This document shows, one piece after another, positions 17,428 through 26,465 of a DNA stretch of 64,000 nt; position 1 is the first letter of the stretch; each line of letters opens with the position of its first letter. The stretch spans positions 18,548 to 82,547 of the forward strand of contig NZ_POTC01000013.1 of assembly GCF_002906255.1 (NCBI RefSeq), read 5' to 3'. The notes beneath the pieces were generated by a model. The model was not told the DNA's origin. It saw only the letters and a list, made by a program, of their open reading frames with translations, and made no database searches. Source of the DNA: Novacetimonas maltaceti (lineage in GTDB: Bacteria > Pseudomonadota > Alphaproteobacteria > Acetobacterales > Acetobacteraceae). The position numbers were made by a program, and so were the translations under genes.

Positions 17428-19623
17428 GTGATGTTATGTGTCTGCCTGCTTTCTGACCGCCGCAAAAACGTCGCAAGACTGGCAGCCGTGGTTTTCGTCG
17501 CCAGCCTTGCGCCCGGCATGTCGGCCCTCGCCGCCGATGGCGACACGGCGGATGCGGCCGCGAAGGATGAAAAGATCGTCGTGACCGCCAAGCGTCACAA
17601 CGAAATGGAGGTTACGACCGGCGGCAACCTCGGCGCGCTGGGGAACAAGAAGGGGCTTGATGTGCCCTTCAACGTGCGCAGCTATAACGCCAGCATGATC
17701 CTCAACCAGCAGTCACAGACGCTGGGGCAGGTGCTGGAGAACGACCCGTCGGTGCGCACGACCTACGGATATGGCAACTTTTCCGAAATGTTCGTGATCC
17801 GTGGCTTCCCGGTCAATGGCGATGACGTGGCCATTGACGGCCTGTATGGCATAACGCCCCGGCAGCTTGTCTCGCCGCAACTGTATGACCAGGTACAGGT
17901 GCTCAACGGCGCCAGCGCCTTCCTCAATGGTGCGGCGCCCAGCGGGTCGGCCATTGGCGGCAACATCAACCTGGAATTCAAGCACGCGACCACCACCCCC
18001 ATCACGCGGGTGACCGGTGATTACACCAGCAACGCGCTTGGCGGCGGCAGCGTGGATTTCGGGCGGCGTTTCGGGCGGGACAAGGCCTTTGGCTTCCGCC
18101 TCAATGTCGCGGGGCAGGATGGGGAGGATTCCATCGACCACGAATACCGCCATTCCGCCGCCGTGGGCGCGGATTTCGACTGGCATGATGACCGTACCCG
18201 CATCTCGCTGGACATGAATTACCAGAATCAGGGCGTGAATGGCGGCCGGCCGGCCATCTTCCTTGGCTCTGGCGTGACGGCGGTGCCCCGTGCCGCAGCC
18301 CCCGCGCACAATTTCGGGCAGCGCTGGGCCTATAACGACCTGAACTACATTTTCGGAAAATTGAATGTAGAGCATGATTTTTCGAAACACATTACGGTCT
18401 ATGGTGCGTTTGGCGGCCTTGGCGGGGACGAGAAGGGGGAATACGCCAATCCCACCGTAACCGACGCCGCCACCGGGGCCGCGACGATTGGCAGCATGTA
18501 TGTTCCCTATGTCCAGACGAACGAAAGCGCGCGTGGCGGGGTGCGGGCGCATTTCAGTACGGGGCCGGTCCGGCACGAGGTCAATGCCGGTGGGTCGTCA
18601 TTGTGGGAGGAGGCGGACACCGCCTATTCCATGGCATTGACGTCGGCGGCGACGAACATCTACCGCACGCCGGCGGTCGCGCCACTTGCCAATACCTTCA
18701 GCGGTGGTGACGTGGGCAACCCGCAGCCCATCAGCCGTACGCGGCTGTACAGCCTGTTCTTTTCCGATACGATGTCCTTCTTCCACGATCGCGTGGCGCT
18801 GACGGGCGGATTTCGTTACCAGAACATGCTGATCAACGGATATGACTATGCCGCGTCGGGGCGTGGGGCCGTGAATTCGCATTACGACCAGGACGCGATT
18901 ACGCCTGTCGTCGGACTGGTCATCCATCCGACCCGGCAGACGGCCCTGTATTTCAACCGGATCGAGGGGTTGTCGCAGGGGCCGACCGCACCTGCCGATA
19001 CCCTGAACCAGGGACAGGTTTTCGCCCCCTACAAATCCACCCAGTACGAGGTGGGCGTGAAATATGAAACCCGGCGTTTCAGCACGTCGCTGGCGGTGTA
19101 CCAGATTTCACAGCCCAATGCCTATTCGCAGGCCGTCGGCAACAGTGGCCAGTCGATCTATGTCGAGGATGGGTTGCAGCGCAATCGTGGCATCGAACTC
19201 AGCGTCAATGGGCAGATCCTGCCGGGCCTGCGTTTCAATGGTGGCGGCACGGTGATCGACGCGGACCTGCGCCGCACGGCCGGTGGCCTGCAGGACGGGC
19301 ATACCGCGATCGGTATTCCCAATTACACCATCAATGGAAATCTGGAATATGACCTGCCGTTCCTGAAGGGGGCGACGGTGGTGGGACGGGTCGTCAATAC
19401 GGGCAAGCAGATGGTCAATACGTCCAATACGCTGCACCTGCCGGTATGGACACGCTTTGATTTGGCCGCACGGTACACATTCGTGGCGGATCACAAGCCG
19501 CTGACCCTGCGTTTCGGTGTCGATAACCTGGCCAATACCCGCTACTGGTCCTCGTCCTTCAATGGCTACCTGCTCGAAGGATTGCCGCGCACGTTCAAGT
19601 TTTCCTTTACCGCTGACCTGTGA
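17428..19623 (+). CDS. TonB-dependent siderophore receptor
   Basis: Outer-membrane receptor of 731 residues. A signal peptide (basic DRRKN, hydrophobic core, cleavage near ALAA) precedes the plug with EKIVVTAKR and MFVIRGFPVNGDDVAIDGLYG. The plug ends in the NGAAPSGSAIGGNINLEFK region, and a barrel ends at FSFTADL. The last residue is Leu after Asp rather than the usual Phe. GTG and the next codon ATG (17431) are both possible starts, with GAGG six or nine bases upstream. It diverges from the DUF3649-PepSY-DUF3325 genes over the two TGCGA-N5-TCGCA dyads, so a ferric siderophore is the likely ligand. A strong terminator follows. Confidence 0.9.
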   Translation: MMLCVCLLSDRRKNVARLAAVVFVASLAPGMSALAADGDTADAAAKDEKIVVTAKRHNEMEVTTGGNLGALGNKKGLDVPFNVRSYNASMILNQQSQTLGQVLENDPSVRTTYGYGNFSEMFVIRGFPVNGDDVAIDGLYGITPRQLVSPQLYDQVQVLNGASAFLNGAAPSGSAIGGNINLEFKHATTTPITRVTGDYTSNALGGGSVDFGRRFGRDKAFGFRLNVAGQDGEDSIDHEYRHSAAVGADFDWHDDRTRISLDMNYQNQGVNGGRPAIFLGSGVTAVPRAAAPAHNFGQRWAYNDLNYIFGKLNVEHDFSKHITVYGAFGGLGGDEKGEYANPTVTDAATGAATIGSMYVPYVQTNESARGGVRAHFSTGPVRHEVNAGGSSLWEEADTAYSMALTSAATNIYRTPAVAPLANTFSGGDVGNPQPISRTRLYSLFFSDTMSFFHDRVALTGGFRYQNMLINGYDYAASGRGAVNSHYDQDAITPVVGLVIHPTRQTALYFNRIEGLSQGPTAPADTLNQGQVFAPYKSTQYEVGVKYETRRFSTSLAVYQISQPNAYSQAVGNSGQSIYVEDGLQRNRGIELSVNGQILPGLRFNGGGTVIDADLRRTAGGLQDGHTAIGIPNYTINGNLEYDLPFLKGATVVGRVVNTGKQMVNTSNTLHLPVWTRFDLAARYTFVADHKPLTLRFGVDNLANTRYWSSSFNGYLLEGLPRTFKFSFTADL

Positions 19624-19741
19624 CATCGGGCGGGGCAGGGGTTTTTGTAAAAACTGTCCTGTCTTCGCAAGATTGTTGATGATCTGCGTGACGTTTCGCG
19701 GGCGGGATTTTCAGCGGCCGTGGCGCGCAAGCGGGTTCCAC

Positions 19742-19780
19742 AACGCCATGCCTGCCCCCTGCGCAGGCATGGCGTTTTTT
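19742..19780 (+). terminator. strong intrinsic terminator
   Basis: A perfect 14-bp stem (19742-19755 with 19763-19776) and 7-base loop runs into six T residues. It ends the siderophore-receptor transcript about 120 bases after the stop codon. Confidence 0.85.
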
Positions 19781-19956
19781 AAAACCATAGAAATAAAAAA
19801 GATGTTCCATCATGTGCGTGGACCGGGATTCTGTCGGTGGCGCATGTCCGGCCCTGATATTGCGATTCATTCCATCGTGACATCTTTTTGATATTGCGAA
19901 TCAGAATCACTACGAGTAATTAGGGTGGCAACTGATAATCAGTCTCAAAAACAGAG
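19781..19956 (+). promoter_or_regulatory. AT-rich leader with duplicated TGATATTGCGA upstream of the second receptor
   Basis: The 11-base word TGATATTGCGA occurs at 19855-19865 and again at 19889-19899, spaced 34 bases (about three helical turns). The TGCGA core is the same as in the dyads before the first siderophore receptor. The second copy lies about 65 bases before the start codon, a position suited to an operator. This stretch holds no gene. Confidence 0.45.
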
Positions 19957-19965
19957 ATGGCCCCT

Positions 19966-22452
19966 ATGCTCCCACCCCGACGCCTTCGACCATTTTCCGC
20001 AGCAACCGCGACACTGGCGCTTGCCTGTTCGTCCGCAGCACACGCCGCCACGACCAGCACGACGGGCAATGCCTCCGCCACCGTGCTGGCGGGGGCAGCG
20101 TCCACTGCCGCATCGACGTCAGGGCAGGGAGGGGGCGCCACGACCACGACCGCCGCGACGGCCAGGACCACCGGGACGTCGACCACCACGCCTCCCGCCG
20201 ACATGCAGCCGGATGCGGATGGGGTGCTTTCGGACCATCGTTACGACCATACGACGGTCACGGCCTCCCCGATGAATGCGCTGCGGCAGTCCGTGGGGCT
20301 TAGCCGCATGCCGCATGACGCGATGCACACGCCGCAGAACATCAATGTCGTCCCGCAGGTGCTGATGCAGCAGCAGAACGTCAAATCCCTCGATGAAGCG
20401 CTGAAGAACGTGCCCGGCATCACCGCGTCGGTGGGCGAGGGGGAAGGCGGCATGGCGGGCGACCAGTTCCTGATCCGCGGGTTCCAGTCGCAGAACGACA
20501 TTTACGAAAATGGGCTGCGCGACTTTGGCGTCTATACGCGCGACAGTTTCGATTACGACCATGTCTCCGTCATCAAGGGGCCATCGTCGGAAGTCTTTGG
20601 CAACGGCACGACGGGTGGTGCGATCAACATCGTTACCAAGACCCCGCACCTGGGCAATGCGTACCAGGCCAATTTCTCCGGCGGGAGCGGGTCGTACTAT
20701 CGCGGCACGCTTGATATCAACCAGCAGTTGACTGACAGCATCGCCTTTCGCCTGACAGGCATGGGCAATGAAAATAATGTGGTCGGGCGTGACTATATCT
20801 ATTCCCATCGCTGGGGGATCGCGCCTTCGATCGCCTTTGGCCTGGGCAAGAAGGTCTCGTTCGTCCTTGAATATTTCCACCAGAACGACAACCGCATTCC
20901 CGATTACGGCGTGCCGGTCGTCTACAAGCCGGGGCAGGCGATCGGCCGCCCGGTGACCGAATACGGCGTGCGGCGTACCAACTGGTATGGGACGACCTAC
21001 GATCAGGACAACAGCAGCGACGACATGATCACGGGCCGCCTGACGGCACATGTCATCCCCATCCTGACGCTGTATAACGACATGCGTGGCGGGATCTTCC
21101 ACCGCTATTTCTCCGCCTCGCAGGAGGCCTGTTCCAGCATGGCGGCCGGGACCGCCGCCTATAACAATAACCTGATCAATGGCAGCGTGCCGTCCGCGAC
21201 CTGTAACAGCGATTTCTTTTCCGCCAATCCCGCCAGCGCGCAGGTCGCGCGCAATGGTGGCGTTGGGGGGCCGGAACCCTACCGGCAGAGCGACTGGTCC
21301 ATACAGGATGTCTTCTCCGGTGTTGCGCGTTTCAAGACGGGGCGCTTCCGCCACGAAGTCATCGGCGGGTTCGATATTGAATATGTGACCGACCACCGGC
21401 AGAACTATGCCTATGGCAGCAACCGCACCAGCACCAGCCTGCTCAACCCGTCGATGTATGTGCCGGGACTGGTCCTTGGGAACTGTAACCAGTATCCTGA
21501 CCGCCTTGTGAACATCAGTGGTGTGGGCAAGAAATGTTACAAGGACAGCGATGCCCTCGATGTCGGGTTTTTCCTGTCGGACCAGGTGTGGCTGACGGAC
21601 TCCCTGTCGATCAAGGCCGGCTTCCGCTGGGATAACTGGAACAGCCATTACAGTGCGACGGGTGGCAATACCGCCAAATATCCCGACGTGCATTACGGGC
21701 AGGACGAGACGACGATCAACCCCAGCGTCAGCGTCATGTATACGCCGCGCAGCAACCTGATGGTGTATTTCAACTGGTCGCAGTCCACGACCCCGTTGAG
21801 CATGTATGTCACCAACAGTTCCGAACCGATGAACGCCAAGAACCAGAGTGCCGCGCCAGAACGTAGCTCCCTTTATGAAATTGGTGCGAAATACAGTGCT
21901 TTTCATGACCGGATCGGCATGACGGCGGCGCTGTTCCGGCTGGACAAGAGCAATTCGATCCAGACCGATCCCACCACGGGCGACATCAGCGCGACAAGCG
22001 ACCAGGAACGTAACCAGGGGCTGGAACTGAGCATCTCCGGCACGCTGCTGCCCAACTGGATGTTCTATGGCACCTATGCGCTGTATGACCCGACGATTAC
22101 CAAGGCCGGTTCCACATCGTCCAAGCAGGGCGGGCAGATCCAGTATGTTCCCCACAACCAGGCGACGGCATGGACGTCGTATGAGATCGCGCCGCGCAGG
22201 CCGTGGAACATGACGGTTGGCGGTGGCCTGACATGGCGCCAGGGTGTCTGGCTGGACCAGGCCAACACGGCGCGCGCGCCCGCCACGGTGGAATTCGACG
22301 CCATGGTGTCGCACCGGTTCAACAACCACTGGCGCGTGGCGATGAATGCCTACAACCTTGATAACCGCCTGAATTACGGCAGCCTGTTTTCCAACCGCGT
22401 GACGCCGTCCATCGGCAGGTCATTCCTGTTCAATGTGTCGGCCCAGTATTGA
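19966..22452 (+). CDS. TonB-dependent catecholate-type siderophore receptor (Fiu-like)
   Basis: Outer-membrane receptor of about 828 residues. The signal peptide (LPPRRLRPFSAATATLALA to AHAA) leads into an unusually long Thr/Ala/Gly low-complexity linker. The plug follows, with QNINVVPQVLMQQQNVKSLDEAL, GDQFLIRGF, and FGNGTTGGAINIVTKTP. The barrel ends in SAQY with a terminal aromatic residue. Similarity to Fiu/PiuA plugs and the following PiuC gene suggest catecholate or linear ferric siderophores. The start is ambiguous between this ATG and one three codons upstream at 19957; neither has a strong ribosome site. Confidence 0.88.
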   Translation: MLPPRRLRPFSAATATLALACSSAAHAATTSTTGNASATVLAGAASTAASTSGQGGGATTTTAATARTTGTSTTTPPADMQPDADGVLSDHRYDHTTVTASPMNALRQSVGLSRMPHDAMHTPQNINVVPQVLMQQQNVKSLDEALKNVPGITASVGEGEGGMAGDQFLIRGFQSQNDIYENGLRDFGVYTRDSFDYDHVSVIKGPSSEVFGNGTTGGAINIVTKTPHLGNAYQANFSGGSGSYYRGTLDINQQLTDSIAFRLTGMGNENNVVGRDYIYSHRWGIAPSIAFGLGKKVSFVLEYFHQNDNRIPDYGVPVVYKPGQAIGRPVTEYGVRRTNWYGTTYDQDNSSDDMITGRLTAHVIPILTLYNDMRGGIFHRYFSASQEACSSMAAGTAAYNNNLINGSVPSATCNSDFFSANPASAQVARNGGVGGPEPYRQSDWSIQDVFSGVARFKTGRFRHEVIGGFDIEYVTDHRQNYAYGSNRTSTSLLNPSMYVPGLVLGNCNQYPDRLVNISGVGKKCYKDSDALDVGFFLSDQVWLTDSLSIKAGFRWDNWNSHYSATGGNTAKYPDVHYGQDETTINPSVSVMYTPRSNLMVYFNWSQSTTPLSMYVTNSSEPMNAKNQSAAPERSSLYEIGAKYSAFHDRIGMTAALFRLDKSNSIQTDPTTGDISATSDQERNQGLELSISGTLLPNWMFYGTYALYDPTITKAGSTSSKQGGQIQYVPHNQATAWTSYEIAPRRPWNMTVGGGLTWRQGVWLDQANTARAPATVEFDAMVSHRFNNHWRVAMNAYNLDNRLNYGSLFSNRVTPSIGRSFLFNVSAQY

Positions 22453-22474
22453 GGGAGGGGACGCGACGGCCATT

Positions 22475-22540
22475 GTGCCGCCTTTTTCCACAAAGGCGGC
22501 ATCGCCCGGAACCTGCCGGAACAGGCTTTGCCAAAAACCT
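22475..22540. repeat. degenerate copy of the three-stem intergenic repeat
   Basis: Contains the GCCGCCTTT/AAAGGCGGC stem (22477-22500) and the GGCTTTGCCAAAAACCT remnant of the second arm. It separates the receptor from piuC, which are co-directional, and might lower expression of piuC relative to the receptor. Confidence 0.55.
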
Positions 22541-22640
22541 CTTCATGATTTCTGCCAGATTTCGTAAGTACCTTCCTGTGGCATGGTGCCGGATGACCGG
22601 CCATCGGGGCCGGGGCGCACGGATACGGGGATAAGGTCGA

Positions 22641-23330
22641 ATGCTGTTACATGTGCCCGGACTGCTTGATGCCGGGGAACTCGCCCACTGTCAGGAGATG
22701 CTGCGCGCGGCGCAATGGACGGATGGGCGGGAGACGGCCGGGCAGCAATCCGCCAAGAGCAAGAACAACCGGCAATTACCACAGGATTCCCCGGCCTGCC
22801 GGGAGCTTGGCGATATCGTGCTGCGCGCGCTGGGCCGCAATGCGACATTCAACAGCGCGGTGCTGCCCTATCGCGTCAGTCCCCCGCTGTTCAACCGGTA
22901 TGACGTGGGCATGTCCTTTGGCGCGCATGTCGATAACGCCATCCGGGGGATCTATGCGGCGGGAATCCACACGCGTATCCGCACGGACGTGTCGTCCACG
23001 CTGTTCCTGTCCGACCCGGATGACTATGACGGTGGCGAACTGGTCATGTCCGACCCCGGTGGCGAACAGGCGATCAGGCTGCCGGCGGGTGACCTGGTCC
23101 TGTATTCCACGACCGTCCTGCATCGCGTGACGCCGGTGACGCGCGGGTCGCGGCTGGCGGCATTTTTCTGGTCACAGTCGATGGTGGCCGATGAAACGCG
23201 CCGGCGTATCCTGTTCGACCTCGACCTGCAGACCATCACGCTGCGTGAGCGCCTTGGCGATCATGACCCTGCCGTGCTGGGCCTGACGAACATCTATCAC
23301 AACCTGATGCGGCAGTGGTGCATCCTGTAG
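22641..23330 (+). CDS. piuC: PKHD-type Fe(II)/2-oxoglutarate hydroxylase
   Basis: Cytoplasmic dioxygenase of 229 residues in the PiuC/YbiX family. The iron ligands are His96 and Asp98 (FGAHVDNAIRG) and His161 (VLHRVTPVTRGSR), with Arg171 placed to bind 2-oxoglutarate. The N-terminus (LLHVPGLLDAGELAHCQEML) and the SKNNRQLPQDSP segment are family hallmarks. It follows the Fiu-like receptor, the usual PiuA-PiuC or Fiu-YbiX pairing, which implies a role in siderophore use; the substrate is not established. AAGG lies five bases before the ATG. Confidence 0.92.
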   Translation: MLLHVPGLLDAGELAHCQEMLRAAQWTDGRETAGQQSAKSKNNRQLPQDSPACRELGDIVLRALGRNATFNSAVLPYRVSPPLFNRYDVGMSFGAHVDNAIRGIYAAGIHTRIRTDVSSTLFLSDPDDYDGGELVMSDPGGEQAIRLPAGDLVLYSTTVLHRVTPVTRGSRLAAFFWSQSMVADETRRRILFDLDLQTITLRERLGDHDPAVLGLTNIYHNLMRQWCIL

Positions 23331-23374
23331 GGGCCATTGCCCCGGCATGACGGCATTTCGGGAAAGCGCGCGGA

Positions 23375-23797
23375 TCAGTCGAGGGTCGGGCGGCCACGCC
23401 CCTGCTTGACCTGCCCGCGTCGCGCCTTGTCGTCCATCCTGCGGCGGCGCTGCGTGCGGGAGGGGCGGGTGGCGATGCGGCGCGTGGGGACATGGGCCGC
23501 CTGCCGCAGCAGTTCGCACAGCCGTTCGATCGCGTCCTCGCGGTTGCGGGTCTGGCTGCGGAATTTCTGCGCGGTCAGGATGACTTCCCCCTCCCGCGTC
23601 ATGCGGCTGCCAGCCAGCAGCCGTAGCCGTGCCCGCATGCGCGATGTCAGCGCGGCACATCGCGTCGCGTCAAAGCGGAGCTGCACGGCGGTTGCGACCT
23701 TGTTGACATTCTGCCCACCCGGCCCGGACGCATGGATGTAGGTCACGACAATGTCGTCGTCGGAGATAACAAGATCGGGAAGAACTGGGTACGCCAT
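23375..23797 (-). CDS. arfB: alternative ribosome-rescue factor ArfB (peptidyl-tRNA hydrolase, YaeJ)
   Basis: Stop-codon-independent release factor of 140 residues that frees stalled non-stop ribosomes. The catalytic GGQ is residues 27-29 (HASGPGGQNVNKVATAV). The Arg/Lys-rich C-terminal tail (RPSRTQRRRRMDDKARRGQ) is the part that enters the empty mRNA channel. The internal ATG giving MAYPVLPDLVIS is chosen because ArfB proteins begin right there; the longer frame adds unrelated sequence. It converges with piuC with a gap of 44 bases. Confidence 0.93.
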   Translation of the reverse strand: MAYPVLPDLVISDDDIVVTYIHASGPGGQNVNKVATAVQLRFDATRCAALTSRMRARLRLLAGSRMTREGEVILTAQKFRSQTRNREDAIERLCELLRQAAHVPTRRIATRPSRTQRRRRMDDKARRGQVKQGRGRPTLD

Positions 23798-23934
23798 GCC
23801 TGCGTATAGCACATTCCCGCCATTATGTGGGCAGATGTTCGCTTTGCGGATACCTTCCCCGCATGGCGGGCATTGCCTGCGGGCGTGGATACGACCACCA
23901 TGCACCCAACAAGGAAACATGGCGGGAGGAACAC

Positions 23935-24213
23935 ATGACCGAGGTTACGGATCGCGAAAGTGAGCAGTTGCGCGAACTGCTGGCGCAGGCGGCCGACCAG
24001 GCGGCGCAGAAAAAGGTGATGCCGGTGGTCAAGATGATCGCGGCCCAGCAGCTTGTCATCATGGAACTGATGCAGATGCTGACCGACAGCGGCACGTTGC
24101 GCGCCGAGGACATTGCCGCGCACATGCGCCACCTGATGGAACATACCGACAGCAAGGATATGGCCGCGCGTGCCCTGTTCGACCAGGTGCGTTCACGATT
24201 TGCGACCCAGTAG
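23935..24213 (+). CDS. small alpha-helical protein of unknown function
   Basis: A 92-residue acidic protein with a long predicted helix (SEQLRELLAQAADQAAQKKVMPVVKMIAAQQLVIMELMQML) and a second helical half. No signal peptide or known motif is recognised. GGGAGGA lies about five bases before the ATG, the best ribosome site among these small genes. Two more small genes follow on the same strand within 250 bases, so they may form one transcript. The function is unknown; heptad-like spacing suggests self-association. Confidence 0.62.
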   Translation: MTEVTDRESEQLRELLAQAADQAAQKKVMPVVKMIAAQQLVIMELMQMLTDSGTLRAEDIAAHMRHLMEHTDSKDMAARALFDQVRSRFATQ

Positions 24214-24245
24214 CGCCCCTTCTTTGTATGCAAAGGTTGTGACGA

Positions 24246-24401
24246 ATGGATGATCATCCCCCCGCCCTGCGTGCCGAGATCGCAGCCCTGAAGGCCGAAC
24301 TGGCCCGCCTGAGGGATGCGCTGGCCAATGCGCAGAAAACCATCCAGGCACAGAGCGCGCAGCTGCGTCACGAACAGGCGCAGAAGAAACGCACGCGCTA
24401 A
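24246..24401 (+). CDS. 51-residue coiled-coil microprotein
   Basis: The frame encodes an acidic then basic helix: LRAEIAALKAELARLRDAL shows regular Leu/Ile heptads, then Gln-rich QKTIQAQSAQLRHEQAQ and a KKRTR tail. AAGG lies about nine bases upstream of the ATG. It fits between two other small genes with 32 and 35 base gaps, which supports it being real. A short leucine-zipper-like oligomer is the only structural statement possible. Confidence 0.5.
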   Translation: MDDHPPALRAEIAALKAELARLRDALANAQKTIQAQSAQLRHEQAQKKRTR

Positions 24402-24436
24402 GGCTGCCTTCCTTTCCTCAATCATGGCAGGACCCC

Positions 24437-24691
24437 ATGTCTGAAGAACACGCAAAAGATACCAGCGGCAATGTTGTCGTCTATCCCACCGTAAGCTGCG
24501 GGGCGGAGGCCGTGCAGGATTCGGTGGTCATCCTCGACCTGTTCATGGCCTCGTCCCCCGAACACCTCAAAACGGGGGACCGCCGGGTGGTCACGGCCCT
24601 GCATCCCGAACAGGCCCGCCACCTGGCGAAACAGTTGCACGATGCGGCGGAGGCCGTGCTGAAGGCGCGCGGGGACCGCGCGGCTTCCTGA
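24437..24691 (+). CDS. small protein of unknown function
   Basis: An 84-residue protein without signal peptide or membrane segment. The middle (GNVVVYPTVSCGAEAVQDSVVILDLFMASSPEHL) looks like beta strands and the end (HPEQARHLAKQLHDAAEAVLKARGD) like an amphipathic helix. No family is recognised. GCAGGA lies about nine bases upstream of the ATG. It ends a run of three small co-directional genes and is followed by a three-stem repeat shared with a convergent glycosyltransferase gene. Confidence 0.62.
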   Translation: MSEEHAKDTSGNVVVYPTVSCGAEAVQDSVVILDLFMASSPEHLKTGDRRVVTALHPEQARHLAKQLHDAAEAVLKARGDRAAS

Positions 24692-24698
24692 ACGCCCA

Positions 24699-24776
24699 GA
24701 AGCTTCTGGTGAGGCTTTTCCCAAAAAGCTTCAGGGGCACCGCCTTTTTTCAAGAAGGCGGTGCCGGGGAACTTTC
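24699..24776. repeat. three-stem intergenic repeat between convergent genes
   Basis: Contains the AAGCTT-type arm (CTTTTCCCAAAAAGCTTC) and the ACCGCCTTTTTTCAAGAAGGCGGT stem, with a GGGGAACTTTC right end. It is related to the complete copy at 33753-33832 but with the outer arms diverged, and it overlaps the glycosyltransferase stop by two bases. It probably terminates transcripts from both sides. Confidence 0.75.
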
Positions 24777-25770
24777 ATCCTTCCTGCCCCGCAACATCCT
24801 TCCCGGACGCAAGGTGCATGCGACGGAAGGCCTGTAGTCCCCCGAAGCGCAGGTTGAGTGCGACCTCGCCCCCCGCAAGGGTCGGGACGGGGAGGGTATT
24901 TGACAGCGACTGCCGCAGTCGCGCCTGTGAGACGAGATGGACGATCCCCACAGGGTCATGCGGGTAGAACAGGTTGACCAGCATGCCGCGCCGTGCATCC
25001 AGCAGCCACGGCCCGATATAGTTGTGGGCGTTGTCAAGGAACGTCACGCGGGCATTGTCGATATAGACCGCCAGCGCGATGCTGAGCTGGTCCTGGGTGA
25101 ACAGGGCGCCGCCACGGCGGACGATCCTGTCCTGCCATCTGCGCAGCACGGGCCATATGGCCGCGTCGCGATGCAGGCACATCACCCCGGAATTGAGTAG
25201 GGGTTTCGCGCCGATCCGTCGCCGGATGGAAAAGGGCAGGCGGGCCTTGCGCGCGTTCTTGTAAAGGAAAGAGCGCACCTGCATCCAGCCGGGGCAGATC
25301 CAGCGGATGGCGAACATGTCCGCGATCTTGGCCCCGATTTCAGGCACGATGGCAAGCGCCCCGTCACGCGCGGCGTCGAACATATGTTCGAGGGCGGTGA
25401 TGTCCTGCACCCACGCATCCGCATCAATCCACAGGATCAGGTCGAACTGCGGCAGGAGGCGGTCCAGCCACAGCTTTGACAGGTTGATGGCAAGGGTCGG
25501 GCGCTGTCGCACCTGCCGTGCGGGCGCGCAGGGCGGGACGTAGGGCGCGCGCACCAGCACCCCAAGGTCACGGAGCACCTGCGCCTGCTGGGGCGACAGG
25601 CCCGCGTCAAGGACGCATAACGCCGCATCCGTCCTGCCGCCGATCGACTGGATCAGTTCCATGACCAGCGGGAAATAGCCGCTGTCACATCCCGTGACGA
25701 TAACCTTGCGCAACCGGGGCCTCCTGCCTTGCCTGCCCGCCGGGCGTGGCGGCACGGGCCGGTGCAGCAT
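24775..25770 (-). CDS. glycosyltransferase-like protein with DxD motif
   Basis: A 331-residue cytoplasmic protein resembling GT-A-fold (GT8-like) transferases. It opens with KVIVTGCDSGYFPLVMELIQSI and has a DxD metal/nucleotide-sugar motif at Asp116-Asp118 (LILWIDADAWVQD). Later segments include LLNSGVMCLHRD and FTQDQLSIALAVY, which match the acceptor-side Asp-Gln region of such enzymes. Donor and acceptor are unknown. The start is uncertain: no good ribosome site is seen, and an ATG 27 codons upstream is also open. The downstream end merges into a three-stem repeat. Confidence 0.68.
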   Translation of the reverse strand: MLHRPVPPRPAGRQGRRPRLRKVIVTGCDSGYFPLVMELIQSIGGRTDAALCVLDAGLSPQQAQVLRDLGVLVRAPYVPPCAPARQVRQRPTLAINLSKLWLDRLLPQFDLILWIDADAWVQDITALEHMFDAARDGALAIVPEIGAKIADMFAIRWICPGWMQVRSFLYKNARKARLPFSIRRRIGAKPLLNSGVMCLHRDAAIWPVLRRWQDRIVRRGGALFTQDQLSIALAVYIDNARVTFLDNAHNYIGPWLLDARRGMLVNLFYPHDPVGIVHLVSQARLRQSLSNTLPVPTLAGGEVALNLRFGGLQAFRRMHLASGKDVAGQEG

Positions 25771-25873
25771 AGAGCCATCATGACGGGTGGGAAACGGGGG
25801 ACAGGGTGCTGGCCCGGTTGTCCGAACGCCGCTATGTTCTGGGTCGTGCAATGACCATTACAGGAACCGCGCC

Positions 25874-26359
25874 ATGACAGTTCACACGGGGACATCGGCC
25901 CCCCTTGGCGAAGACGAGATCCTCGCCACCGTCGCCGCCATTACCGAAGGGGAGGGCGATCCGATCGCGAATGCTGCGAACATCGCCGCCATCCTGTTCG
26001 AGGGGCTGTCGGACATCAACTGGGCCGGGTTCTACTTCCTGCGCGATGGGCAGCTTGTGCTGGGGCCGTTCCAGGGGCGCGTGGCCTGCACCCGCATCAC
26101 GATGGGCAAGGGGGTATGTGGCACGGCGGCGCAGCAGCGCAGGACCATCGTGGTGCCCGATGTCCATGCCTTCGCGGGGCATATCGCATGCGATGCGGCT
26201 TCGCGCTCGGAAATCGTGGTGCCCATCATTGATGGGGACCGCCTCCTGGGGGTCATCGATATCGACAGCCCGTCGCCTGCGCGCTTCACGCAGGCGCATG
26301 CCGCCCTGATCGAGCAGGTCGCGGCGTCATATGTGCGGGCTTGTGGCGGGAAAGGCTGA
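25874..26359 (+). CDS. msrC: free methionine-(R)-sulfoxide reductase (GAF-domain fRMsr)
   Basis: GAF-fold reductase of 161 residues that repairs free Met-R-sulfoxide with thioredoxin. The three catalytic cysteines are Cys72, Cys82 and Cys106 (VACTRI, GKGVCGTA, GHIACD), with the same 10 and 24 residue spacings as Cys84, Cys94 and Cys118 of the E. coli enzyme. INWAGFYF and VPIIDGDRLLGVIDIDS complete the family pattern. The internal ATG after GCGCC is used because the upstream in-frame stretch overlaps the divergent glycosyltransferase start. Role: oxidative-stress repair. Confidence 0.92.
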   Translation: MTVHTGTSAPLGEDEILATVAAITEGEGDPIANAANIAAILFEGLSDINWAGFYFLRDGQLVLGPFQGRVACTRITMGKGVCGTAAQQRRTIVVPDVHAFAGHIACDAASRSEIVVPIIDGDRLLGVIDIDSPSPARFTQAHAALIEQVAASYVRACGGKG

Positions 26360-26379
26360 GACCTCCTGCGCGGTGGGAT

Positions 26380-26436
26380 GTTTTTAAAAAAGAAGCGTTT
26401 TTGAAGCTTTTTGGAAAAAGCTTCACCAAAAACTTC
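26380..26436. repeat. partial three-stem intergenic repeat between convergent genes
   Basis: The right half is intact: GAAGCTTTTTGGAAAAAGCTTCACCAAAAACTT matches the copy at 33753-33832. The GCCGCC stem is missing and replaced by a short A/T-rich piece. It lies between the convergent fRMsr and nucleoside hydrolase genes. Confidence 0.72.
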
Positions 26437-26465
26437 GAGATGTTTTTCGGGGAAATCCGTTCCGG

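Noticed and set aside
20119..22329. 736-codon open frame on the minus strand
   Set aside because: Antisense to the catecholate-type receptor, which has a signal peptide, plug and barrel.
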